The notes under the pieces were generated by a model that saw nothing but the letters and a program-made list of their open reading frames with translations, was not told the origin of the DNA and did not search any database. Of a stretch of DNA of 5,078 nt, positions 1 to 5,078 are shown in pieces (position 1 is the first letter of the stretch; each line of letters starts with the position of its first letter). Made by a program: the position numbers and the translations under genes. The stretch is from Bacillota bacterium. Lineage in GTDB: Bacteria; Bacillota; Sulfobacillia; Sulfobacillales; Sulfobacillaceae. The stretch is from assembly GCA_021820675.1 (NCBI GenBank), contig JAKADI010000195.1, forward strand, positions 1-5,078, written 5' to 3'.

Positions 1-107
1 CTCAATGTTTTGAGGCCCATACGCTGGGCTTGTTTAACGGTAATGATTTGGCGCGTTGTTGCGAAATAAGCTTCCGGCATTTTGATTCCCACCAGCAACC
101 CTCCCAT
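1..107 (-). CDS. Unrecognised protein, N-terminal part only, runs off the left edge
   Basis: The minus-strand frame is open from about base 204 to the left edge. Possible starts in frame are GTG at 122, ATG at 107 and GTG at 92. The GTG at 92 has the best ribosome binding site: GGGAGGG (complement of 99-105) lies 6 bases upstream. Used from 107, the peptide begins MGGLLVGIKMPEAYF and continues through TTRQIITVKQAQRMGLKTL to the edge. Codon third positions are mostly G or C, as in the other minus-strand genes here. I do not recognise the family; the segment ITVKQAQRMGL could be an amphipathic helix, but no motif can be named. The upstream in-frame stretch also looks coding (for example NRRTRYDK and DRPVGLVYISD), so this may be the remnant of a gene that lost its 5' end. 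It is divergent from the toxin gene at 242. Real coding is likely; start and function are unknown. Confidence 0.45.
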   Translation of the reverse strand, partial: MGGLLVGIKMPEAYFATTRQIITVKQAQRMGLKTL

Positions 108-181
108 GTCTGAAATATACACTAAACCGACAGGGCGGTCGGGGATGCTGTGCTTATCGTACCGGGTGCGCCGGTTGGGAT

Positions 182-190
182 TGGTATAAT
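182..190 (+). promoter_or_regulatory. Extended -10 promoter of the small toxin gene
   Basis: TGGTATAAT contains a perfect TATAAT (185-190) preceded by TG at the extended -10 position. No convincing -35 is seen 16 to 18 bases upstream (about CCGGGT), which fits an extended -10 promoter. Transcription would start near 197, giving a leader of about 45 bases before the ATG at 242. The match is strong and the position relative to the short gene is right, but the start site is inferred. Confidence 0.7.
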
Positions 191-201
191 AGACAAGTAC
201 A

Positions 202-220
202 GTGGCTCAGGGGTGGCTCA
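202..220 (+). repeat. Two 8-bp direct repeats, one helical turn apart
   Basis: GTGGCTCA occurs at 202-209 and again at 213-220, an 11-base period. The pair lies just after the expected transcription start of the toxin gene, and the second copy runs into the left arm of the hairpin at 217-238. The spacing would suit a regulator binding one face of the helix, but it may be a chance duplication. Confidence 0.4.
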
Positions 221-238
221 CTCCCGAAAGGGGGTGAG
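217..238 (+). promoter_or_regulatory. Hairpin that sequesters the toxin ribosome binding site
   Basis: CTCACTCCC (217-225) pairs with GGGGGTGAG (230-238) across a GAAA tetraloop (226-229) of the GNRA class. That is 9 base pairs, eight Watson-Crick and one U-G (222 with 233). The right arm is the Shine-Dalgarno sequence itself: AAAGGGGGTGA ends 5 bases before the ATG at 242. In the plus-strand RNA the imperfect pair is a G-U wobble, whereas in the minus-strand RNA it would be an A-C mismatch, so the structure suits the toxin transcript. Masking of a strong binding site is well known in type I toxin mRNAs. The hairpin is read directly from the sequence; its effect on translation is inferred. 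Confidence 0.7.
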
Positions 239-241
239 GCG

Positions 242-331
242 ATGGTGACATGGCAAGGTCTCACGTATGCAGTTGCATTGGCAACGCTCGTCGTGGCGAT
301 TATCGCCGTTAACCAGAAGAACCGCCCCTGA
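242..331 (+). CDS. Putative holin-like type I toxin, 29 aa membrane peptide
   Basis: This 29-codon gene starts at ATG 242 behind a very strong ribosome binding site, AAAGGGGGTGA, and ends at TGA 329-331. The peptide begins MVTWQGLTYA, has one hydrophobic segment over about residues 7-23 (including LATLVVAIIAV), and ends in the polar tail NQKNRP. Length, a short aromatic N-terminus, a single membrane span and a terminal N/Q/K/R tail match the Hol_Tox/TxpA-like toxins of Bacillota, small peptides that damage the membrane when made in excess and are normally silenced by an antisense RNA. The last codons also form the left arm of a hairpin (316-357), which I recall as usual in this group. The gene has its own promoter, leader hairpin and terminator and lies tail-to-tail with the minus-strand transfer operon. 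Toxicity is inferred from family resemblance; a plain small membrane peptide is the alternative. Signals around it make a random open frame unlikely. Confidence 0.78.
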   Translation: MVTWQGLTYAVALATLVVAIIAVNQKNRP

Positions 332-357
332 CTCCCCAGTTAGGTCGGCGGTTCTTC
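316..357 (+). other. Long hairpin overlapping the toxin stop codon
   Basis: GAAGAACCGCC (316-326) is perfectly complementary to GGCGGTTCTTC (347-357). Inside, CCTGACT (327-333) pairs with AGTTAGG (338-344) using one G-U pair, leaving a CCCC loop and a 2-base bulge (345-346). The whole is about 18 base pairs. The left arm codes for the last residues KNRP of the toxin, and the stop codon lies in the inner stem. Only scattered T follows on either strand, so it is a poor intrinsic terminator. It may protect the mRNA 3' side, serve as the pairing site for an antisense RNA, or end that antisense RNA. Confidence 0.75.
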
Positions 358-388
358 GGTGTGATTCACTAATTACCCGGGAATAAGC

Positions 389-396
389 CACCCTCT
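389..396 (+). promoter_or_regulatory. Possible anti-Shine-Dalgarno element in the toxin 3' region
   Basis: CACCCTCT can pair with AGGGGGTG at 229-236, the toxin ribosome binding site, over 8 pairs with one G-U. The same bases can also pair with GAGGGTG at 418-424, part of the terminator stem. It could therefore close the mRNA ends together or switch between pairings. Short C-rich elements pair with G-rich ones easily, so this is a suggestion only. Confidence 0.3.
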
Positions 397-411
397 CGGG
401 CGCTGTACCGG

Positions 412-447
412 GGAGTCGAGGGTGCAACCTCGGCTCCTTTGTATTTT
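412..447 (+). terminator. Rho-independent terminator of the toxin transcript
   Basis: GGAGTCGAGG (412-421) pairs with CCTCGGCTCC (428-437) around the loop GTGCAA, giving 10 pairs with one U-G (416 with 433), and is followed by TTTGTATTTT. The T-rich tail and the G-U pair (a C-A mismatch on the other strand) both mark it as acting on plus-strand transcription. With a start near 197 the toxin mRNA would be about 250 bases, close to known type I toxin mRNAs. Confidence 0.75.
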
Positions 448-448
448 G

Positions 449-477
449 ACTTTAGCATAGACGGCCTATGCGATCAA
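449..477 (-). promoter_or_regulatory. Possible antisense promoter with a palindromic spacer
   Basis: On the minus strand TTGATC (477-472) is followed after exactly 17 bases by TAAAGT (454-449). Each box matches the sigma-A consensus at four of six positions. The 17-base spacer (455-471) is a perfect inverted repeat, GCATAG-acggc-CTATGC. The promoter would send RNA leftward across the toxin 3' end. The dyad could be an operator or a coincidence. It is not followed by a T run on either strand, so it is not an obvious terminator for the transfer operon that ends at 511. Confidence 0.35.
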
Positions 478-510
478 GGAAACGGCCGTTGCTCACTGCC
501 TTCGCGAAAG

Positions 511-2766
511 CTAGACGTTGCGGCTAAACACCATGGCATCGAAGTCGCTGCTCAAGCTTACATCCGCGTGCTGAATGTATCCATCGCCGACGGGAACCAA
601 GGCCCGATCCGCATCCAACATCACCGCATTTTGTGTTTGGCGTTCCGTCAACGCGTCTGTCGCCAGAACCTTGTATTCCCGGATATGGGGTGAGCCAGCC
701 AACACCCGTGCATCGCCATGCGTCGTGTCCACACCAATGCGTTTGGAACCGTTGGCCGTCTGGGTCCATAGCTCTCGGTGGGTGGGGTGCTGCACCATCG
801 AGAGGGTTTGGCCCACAACCAGTTGGTTCATTGCTTGATCGGGGGCACTCTGAAACTGGTTGCGGACTTGTTGATATTGACGAATAGACGCCGCCGTGCC
901 CACCGCTTGACCCACACGTTGGCCGGTAGTGCCCCCCAAACCGGCACCCATCAACCCCCACGCTTCACGGGATGCGGTAAGCCGACCTTCGGCCACCGTC
1001 ATCCCGGCTGTGGGCGCATGCGCACCCGCTGTTGCACTACCGACCAACCGTTGGCCCAGAAATCCTTTGTAGGTCGTAGGCTCCGGTCGCCCATCAGGAT
1101 TGGTCCGTGCATCAAAACCCTGAAAGTGCGTTCCGGCCTCCGACGACGAACCATGGGCGGCCGCATTCAAGCCATCCAGAGCCACGCCATCAACAACATT
1201 CCACGCTGGCTGAATGGGATTGGCCTCCTGAACATTCCCGTCAAACGAACTGGTCATTGATTCGGTGGGAGACGCCGTTACGACGGAATCATTCGCCCCG
1301 TTAGAAGCCGACCGTCGGTATCGCAAGGTGTCCGTACCAGCCCCAATGACCTGGGAGCCCAGTGCCCCAGCCGCCAGCATACCACCTGCTGACGCACGAC
1401 CCATGCGATTACCGACGGCTCCGCCAAGTCGCGCACCGATGTCGGCCCCGGCGATACCCGCAGCCCCTGCCCCGATGAGTCCGCCCGTAATCGCTCCCGC
1501 TGCATGACCCACACGTCCGCCAATCTGACGCGCCGCAGAGACTGCGCTTCCGAATCGGTTGGAGACTCCTGTGAGAGGACCGGAACGACCCGCGCGCGCA
1601 TCCCGACCTCGAAGGCTCTCAGCTGAAATACTGGGAGTAGAAGCGGGTTCTGCGCCACTCCCCACATAGCCCGAGGAACCAGACTTCGACGCAGCCTGCC
1701 CGGAACCAGAGCGCCCGCTAATGGCGTGAGACGTCTGCCGTGCCAAATCCATCGCCCCAAGCACGGCACCAGCGCCCATCGCAGCCATGAAGGCCGAACG
1801 GCCGCCCATCACGCCTTGGCCAAATAGCCCGCGAAACATATTGGTGAGCGTCGGAATCATGATCGCGAAGGCCGCAATGAGAATCCAACTTGTGCCAGAA
1901 CCCGTCAGCGTGTACGCACGAAAAAACATCATGAGCACCGCCGCCATAAAGGACTGCTCAAAGATACCCAGAGCTAATTCCCGCCAATATTGCAAGCCGA
2001 TCCGAGCGAAACTGGGATGGAGAAAGGTGATACCGCCCAAGAGCGGCCCAAATGCCGCTAGCAACGCCAGCGTCAACGCCCGAAACATGAAGAAGAGATT
2101 GATCCAAAGCGTAATACCCACAAGAATCAGGGTGATGATAAACCAGCCCCAAAACCCCGCAGAACCATTCGGTACCGGGAGCAGGTGAAAGAACGAGACG
2201 GTCTGCCCCGCGAGACTCGCAAACAACGCCACAAGGCCCTTGTTGATGTAGAACAGCCACTGCATAAGAAGCGGGAATAGGGCGACAAGGCCGGCCGCGC
2301 CAATAAAGTGCATGAGCGCAGTACTCCATGCCATACGAGCTTCGGGATTGGTGCCAGCGCTGAGAAAGTATTGAATCGCCATAACCGCGAGAATACTGAC
2401 GGCTGCTAATAGAGAGAGCGCTTGCATCGCGGTGACGACTGGGGTAATGACGAGCGACCACCAACCCGAAGGCCATGCGCCAAACCCCGGGAGCGCCGTC
2501 GGCTTGACGCCAAAAACCAGCTGACTCGTATGGTGCAAGCCTGTGATAGACAGCACGGCGTTCACAAAGAACGTGACAATGCTAACAATCGTTTGCTGCA
2601 CCCACCCCAAATTGTTGAGAGCAGTTTGATACGCCTGTTGGCCCGCACCGGAACCAAACGGGCTTGTCATAGCAAACGCGAACGTGGGCACAGCCATCCC
2701 CGCCACAGGAATCCCGATCAAGAGGAGCCAACGCCAACGCCGGAGAAGCGAACGGGCGACCGTCAC
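511..2766 (-). CDS. VirB6/TrbL-like conjugation channel protein with long Gly/Ala-rich C-terminal region
   Basis: The 751-residue product starts at GTG 2766, 6 bases after AGGAGGT (complement of 2773-2779), and ends at TAG 511-513. Residues 13-32 form a signal-like hydrophobic segment after the basic start RSLLRRWRW, with AFA-M as a possible cleavage site. Further membrane spans are seen near 55-77, 103-135, 147-172, 174-194, 205-227, 228-247, 266-284 and 292-308. After about 320 the protein becomes polar and low in complexity (Gly, Ser, Ala). A glycine-zipper-like stretch follows at about 402-475 (repeated small residues such as GGLIGAGAAGIAG), with a weaker one at 605-627 and then an ordinary soluble tail. 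This multi-span half followed by a long tail is typical of VirB6/TrbL-type inner-membrane channel subunits of type IV secretion systems, which are poorly conserved in sequence. Its start overlaps the VirB4 stop by 4 bases, supporting joint function. Family assignment rests on topology and neighbours. Confidence 0.75.
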   Translation of the reverse strand: MTVARSLLRRWRWLLLIGIPVAGMAVPTFAFAMTSPFGSGAGQQAYQTALNNLGWVQQTIVSIVTFFVNAVLSITGLHHTSQLVFGVKPTALPGFGAWPSGWWSLVITPVVTAMQALSLLAAVSILAVMAIQYFLSAGTNPEARMAWSTALMHFIGAAGLVALFPLLMQWLFYINKGLVALFASLAGQTVSFFHLLPVPNGSAGFWGWFIITLILVGITLWINLFFMFRALTLALLAAFGPLLGGITFLHPSFARIGLQYWRELALGIFEQSFMAAVLMMFFRAYTLTGSGTSWILIAAFAIMIPTLTNMFRGLFGQGVMGGRSAFMAAMGAGAVLGAMDLARQTSHAISGRSGSGQAASKSGSSGYVGSGAEPASTPSISAESLRGRDARAGRSGPLTGVSNRFGSAVSAARQIGGRVGHAAGAITGGLIGAGAAGIAGADIGARLGGAVGNRMGRASAGGMLAAGALGSQVIGAGTDTLRYRRSASNGANDSVVTASPTESMTSSFDGNVQEANPIQPAWNVVDGVALDGLNAAAHGSSSEAGTHFQGFDARTNPDGRPEPTTYKGFLGQRLVGSATAGAHAPTAGMTVAEGRLTASREAWGLMGAGLGGTTGQRVGQAVGTAASIRQYQQVRNQFQSAPDQAMNQLVVGQTLSMVQHPTHRELWTQTANGSKRIGVDTTHGDARVLAGSPHIREYKVLATDALTERQTQNAVMLDADRALVPVGDGYIQHADVSLSSDFDAMVFSRNV

Positions 2767-2780
2767 GAAACCACCTCCTC
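2763..2780 (-). promoter_or_regulatory. GTGA stop-start overlap and strong ribosome binding site
   Basis: The VirB4 stop TGA (2765-2763) overlaps the next gene's GTG (2766-2764). GAGGAGGTGG at 2780-2771 lies inside the end of the VirB4 gene, 6 bases before that GTG. This fixes the start of the channel gene and suggests translational coupling, giving linked amounts of ATPase and channel. Confidence 0.8.
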
Positions 2781-4724
2781 AGCATCCGGAACAGGACTTT
2801 CATTCGATGTAGCGGAAGACCGGCGTGGACGGCTGCGCGTGGGAGCGGCAAAGGCCCACGACATCTCGGCTGGCGCTGGCACGATTTTTACCCCCACCGA
2901 GAGGTTGGGAATTCGCAACAGCCCGGTGCCCGGGTCTGTTTGCTTGAGGAACGCGACTTCGCCATCAGACAGCTCAAACGCCTCGCGGAGCAAGTCCAAG
3001 TCTCCCGGCTTTTGCTTGAGGAAGAACTGAGTGCTGCAATTCGTATTGATGGCCTGAGTCTTCGGATGGCCAGCAAAACGCCGATAGTCTTGACTAATAA
3101 TGGTCACGCCGGCATTGCGCTTTCGGACGCGGCGAACCAACGTTTCCAAAAAATCCATTGTCGGCTCATAGTCTACAAACTGCCACGCCTCATCAATAAT
3201 GACACGCTTGGCGACTGACGGCCGCGCAAGGACAAACGACTGCCACAGCCAGTTAAGCGCGACTTGGATGCCGATCGGACGCGCCACTTTGTTCTCCAAG
3301 AGCAATGTGTCAAAAGCAACGATTGGGGCTGAATGCAAATCGACAGTGGACTCACCATCGAAGAATCCCAGAGCTTGGCCGCGCAGAAAGCGCGGGAACT
3401 CGTTGGGAATGCGGGATTCGAGGTGCTTTTCCTCAGCCAACTTGCAAAACGTCTCATACCAATCGGACAAGGTCGGCATCGCCTTTCGCCGACGCGCCTG
3501 ATGCATTTGTCCGGCGCCTTCATCCAAGTAACGACCCATCTCAAAGAGAGAGTCCGGATCATCCGAGATTCCCCGGCGTTCATATTCCATACGCAACGCT
3601 CGTTCAGCCAAAATCTCGTCGCTTGGTGTCAGGTGTCCTTTGAGCTCCGGGTCCATCATCAGCCGCAAGAGCGTGATGAAGTCGAGAATCTTCTCGTCAA
3701 ACCGCACCGTGAGAGTGCCATCGTCCTCTTCTTGCGGCCACAACTCCAACGGATTCAATATGGAGTCGGGGGAACCGATATGAACAATTTGCCCGCCAAG
3801 CGCCTGAATTACGGGTTCGTATTCACCCTCTGGATCCAATATGGCCGTTTGAATGCCTTTAACAGCTTCGCGGCCAATCAGCACACGGACAGAGGAGGTT
3901 TTGCCAGCGCCTGATGTAGCGTAGAGGACCATGTTCCGATTTTCCAAGCGCGGGTCTGCCGGATTATAAAAGACCGCCGATCCCGTTTGGAGATTCAGGC
4001 CAATGGGATAGCCCCCAGGATGCGAGAGGTCCGCAGTGGTAAACGGAAAGGTCGTTGAGAGGGCAAACGAGTCCATGAGACGATAGGTGTCATTCACCAA
4101 GTTCACGCCTAAAGGGCCGGCCGCCAAGAATCCATCGTCCATCCGGCCCTCCGCATAGCGCATGTGAATGTGGCTCCGAGCCATCTCTCCCTCAAGGACG
4201 GTTTGCTCGTCGTCCAATTCTTCCATGGTCGTGGCGTAGAGATTGGCCACTACAGAGACATGATAGAGACGCGCATAGTTCTTTTGAAGGCGGTCGCGGG
4301 TAGCCCACGAATCTTGAATTGCCGTGTCGAGCTCTTGCACCATATGCAAGCTGCCGTCGCTTAGTCCGCGTTCAGCCTCCAACCGGGAGATAATTTGTGT
4401 GAGTGCATCCGTGGCCGCGCGTCCTTCCAGCGGCAAAACGTGGATTGCTAAATCAATGTCCGCGTTGGTTTGCAGAAACGGACCCAGCCAGCCCACGTCG
4501 ACCGAACGGGGGAAGGCTGTTAAAAAGAGGGAGCGAATCCAATACCGCCCCATGCGAAACACGTCCATACGGGAGCGGTCAAACCCGTCCGGTGCCAAGA
4601 TGTCTTGCAACGTGGGCACGTTAGCGGCAAGGTCGGGCAAATCGCTCGGCGCTTGCCCAGGGGAACGCTTCTTGCCCTTTGAGGCTTCCGGCTTATCGGT
4701 CTCCTTGTGCTTCTTAATCCTCAT
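2763..4724 (-). CDS. virB4: VirB4 family conjugation ATPase
   Basis: The 653-residue protein is a cytoplasmic P-loop ATPase that would energise the type IV secretion/conjugation apparatus. The N-terminal part (about 50-260) has features of Gram-positive VirB4 proteins: the VGWLGPF segment near 77-83, DIDLAIHVLPLE at 89-100, a helical region around 105-180, and TFPFTTADLSHPGGYPIGLN at 225-244. The ATPase domain has the P-loop ATSGAGKT (269-276), LDPEGEY (296-302), INPLEL-like NPLEL (324-328), the Walker B segment RVIIDEAW (507-514, acidic pair D511/E512) and the sensor-like ISQDYRRF (543-550). The first P-loop residue is Ala instead of Gly. Residues 1-25 are Lys-rich and the last 35 are Pro/Ser/Arg-rich tails. 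Start ATG 4724 has GGAGG (complement of 4736-4740) 11 bases upstream, a slightly long spacing. All catalytic motifs are present and the frame is intact, so it should be functional. The assignment is strong; exact subfamily (TrsE/ConE/TcpF-like) is not settled. Confidence 0.93.
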   Translation of the reverse strand: MRIKKHKETDKPEASKGKKRSPGQAPSDLPDLAANVPTLQDILAPDGFDRSRMDVFRMGRYWIRSLFLTAFPRSVDVGWLGPFLQTNADIDLAIHVLPLEGRAATDALTQIISRLEAERGLSDGSLHMVQELDTAIQDSWATRDRLQKNYARLYHVSVVANLYATTMEELDDEQTVLEGEMARSHIHMRYAEGRMDDGFLAAGPLGVNLVNDTYRLMDSFALSTTFPFTTADLSHPGGYPIGLNLQTGSAVFYNPADPRLENRNMVLYATSGAGKTSSVRVLIGREAVKGIQTAILDPEGEYEPVIQALGGQIVHIGSPDSILNPLELWPQEEDDGTLTVRFDEKILDFITLLRLMMDPELKGHLTPSDEILAERALRMEYERRGISDDPDSLFEMGRYLDEGAGQMHQARRRKAMPTLSDWYETFCKLAEEKHLESRIPNEFPRFLRGQALGFFDGESTVDLHSAPIVAFDTLLLENKVARPIGIQVALNWLWQSFVLARPSVAKRVIIDEAWQFVDYEPTMDFLETLVRRVRKRNAGVTIISQDYRRFAGHPKTQAINTNCSTQFFLKQKPGDLDLLREAFELSDGEVAFLKQTDPGTGLLRIPNLSVGVKIVPAPAEMSWAFAAPTRSRPRRSSATSNESPVPDAEEVVS

Positions 4725-4781
4725 GAAATCATCAGCCTCCGTTCAAAAAATCCTCGTCAGTCATATGCCAGCCAGCCGGCT
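4725..4781 (-). promoter_or_regulatory. Short intergenic gap before virB4
   Basis: The 57 bases between the upstream stop and virB4 hold the virB4 ribosome binding site (GGAGG, complement of 4736-4740). They also hold a possible 10-codon reading frame from ATG 4764 to TGA 4732 (MTDEDFLNGG) that lacks a binding site of its own. No promoter or terminator is evident, so the genes are probably co-transcribed. Confidence 0.5.
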
Positions 4782-5078
4782 TTACGATTCCGCGGTAGAC
4801 TCATCCGTAGATGCATGCCGGGGAGCGGTGGTATACAGCGTGGCACCCCCGCTCGATGCCAGGTCCTTCACTTGAGTGGTCCGGGCGCGATCCCGGTTGT
4901 ACACGTCAAAGAGAAGCTGCAAGCTCTCCGTCGTGGAGAGGGGCGTAGCCTTGAGACCCATGCGGTGAAGCTGGGAAACCACTTCCTGCTGCCGTAAGAT
5001 AAGCGACTTGGTGGCCGCTTCCTGAAAGCTTGAGGTGCGTCCCATCATCTTCTCAGTTGGACGCCAGTGGAGCACGAG
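4782..5078 (-). CDS. C-terminal end of a TraC-like/PrgI-associated conjugation protein (partial)
   Basis: The frame is open to the right edge and stops at TAA 4784-4782, so about 99 C-terminal residues are visible; an in-frame GTG at 5075 is probably internal. The segment FQEAATKSLILRQQEVVSQL followed by HRMGLKATPLSTTESLQLL and FDVYNRDRA has the pattern I recall for the TraC-like domain encoded just upstream of Gram-positive virB4 genes: a long helix, a short GL-x-x-x-PL turn, then a helix ending in YN-x-D. This arrangement often follows a PrgI membrane part, which would lie outside the window. The last 35 residues are polar and Ser/Thr-rich. It lies 57 bases before virB4 on the same strand and would act at the membrane with the VirB4 ATPase. 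Assignment is from memory of the pattern and from position, without the N-terminal part. Confidence 0.6.
   Translation of the reverse strand, partial: LVLHWRPTEKMMGRTSSFQEAATKSLILRQQEVVSQLHRMGLKATPLSTTESLQLLFDVYNRDRARTTQVKDLASSGGATLYTTAPRHASTDESTAES

Larger units (their letters stand above)
310..442 (-). ncRNA. Candidate antisense RNA antitoxin
   Basis: A possible minus-strand promoter at 449-477 would start a transcript near 442 that runs back over the toxin terminator, its 3' untranslated region and the last toxin codons. Type I toxin loci of Bacillus such as txpA/RatA and bsrG/SR4 use an antisense RNA overlapping the toxin 3' end in this way. The left end given here is a guess: the perfect 11-bp stem at 316-357 also folds on the minus strand and is followed by CTTCTGGTT, a weak terminator tail. 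No protein is suggested for the minus-strand frame in this stretch. Existence rests on promoter resemblance and family practice only. Confidence 0.33.

Noticed and set aside
316..357. Hairpin as the main toxin terminator
   Set aside because: The following bases (GGTGTGATTC) contain no T run, while a better stem with a T-rich tail lies at 412-447.
218..427. Minus-strand 69-codon open frame opposite the toxin gene
   Set aside because: It lies antisense to the toxin and its hairpins, has no convincing ribosome binding site, and its Arg/His/Cys-rich product resembles no family; the open frame follows from the structured sequence.
455..471. Inverted repeat GCATAG-acggc-CTATGC as terminator of the transfer operon
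   Set aside because: The 6-bp stem is short and no T run follows it on the minus strand; it fits better as a spacer dyad of a promoter. No convincing terminator for the operon was found in the window.
439..1507. Several plus-strand open frames opposite the VirB6-like gene
   Set aside because: They are shadows of a high-GC coding sequence with strong frame bias on the other strand, and none has a good ribosome binding site or a recognisable product.
2422..3914. Plus-strand open frames of 100-202 codons opposite virB4 and the gene junction
   Set aside because: The opposite strand encodes an unmistakable VirB4 with all its motifs; these frames have unnatural Arg/Ser/Pro-rich products.
1..5078. 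CRISPR array, tRNA or rRNA genes, insertion sequence ends
   Set aside because: No regularly spaced repeats, cloverleaf-like segment, rRNA core or transposase-like frame was seen on either strand.

Overview
The window reads as part of a Gram-positive, probably Bacillota (Firmicutes), conjugative element with moderately high GC. The grounds are the strong AGGAGGT-type ribosome binding sites, a Gram-positive-style VirB4 ATPase with its usual upstream partner, and a small holin-like type I toxin locus of a kind known mainly from Bacillota. An acidophilic or thermophilic lineage such as Sulfobacillus or Alicyclobacillus is a guess from composition and from the NQKNRP toxin ending, not something the sequence proves.

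Layout. From the right edge to base 511, three genes run leftward on the minus strand as an operon of a type IV secretion (conjugation) machine. They are the C-terminal end of a TraC-like/PrgI-associated protein (4782-5078, cut by the window edge), a full-length VirB4 family ATPase (2763-4724), and a large polytopic VirB6/TrbL-like membrane channel protein with a long glycine-rich, probably soluble C-terminal half (511-2766). The last two overlap by 4 bases (GTGA), which suggests coupled translation. VirB4 would power substrate transfer or pilus assembly, the VirB6-like protein would form the inner-membrane channel, and the TraC-like protein would link the two or support assembly.

The left 510 bases differ. 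A very short plus-strand gene (242-331, 29 codons) encodes a hydrophobic peptide that looks like a holin-like type I toxin (Hol_Tox/TxpA-like). It has an extended -10 promoter (182-190), a 9-bp GNRA-capped hairpin that buries the ribosome binding site (217-238), a long hairpin formed partly by its last codons (316-357), and a terminator followed by T-rich sequence (412-447). A possible antisense promoter (449-477) faces back across the 3' end, so an RNA antitoxin is plausible. The 17-bp spacer of that promoter is itself a perfect inverted repeat. This compact locus is the most interesting part of the window and would fit an addiction or stability module carried beside the transfer operon.

At the far left, a minus-strand reading frame (1 to about 107) runs out of the window. 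It looks coding, but it is not recognised and its start is uncertain; the coding-like signal continues to about base 204 without a usable start codon, which hints at a truncated gene.
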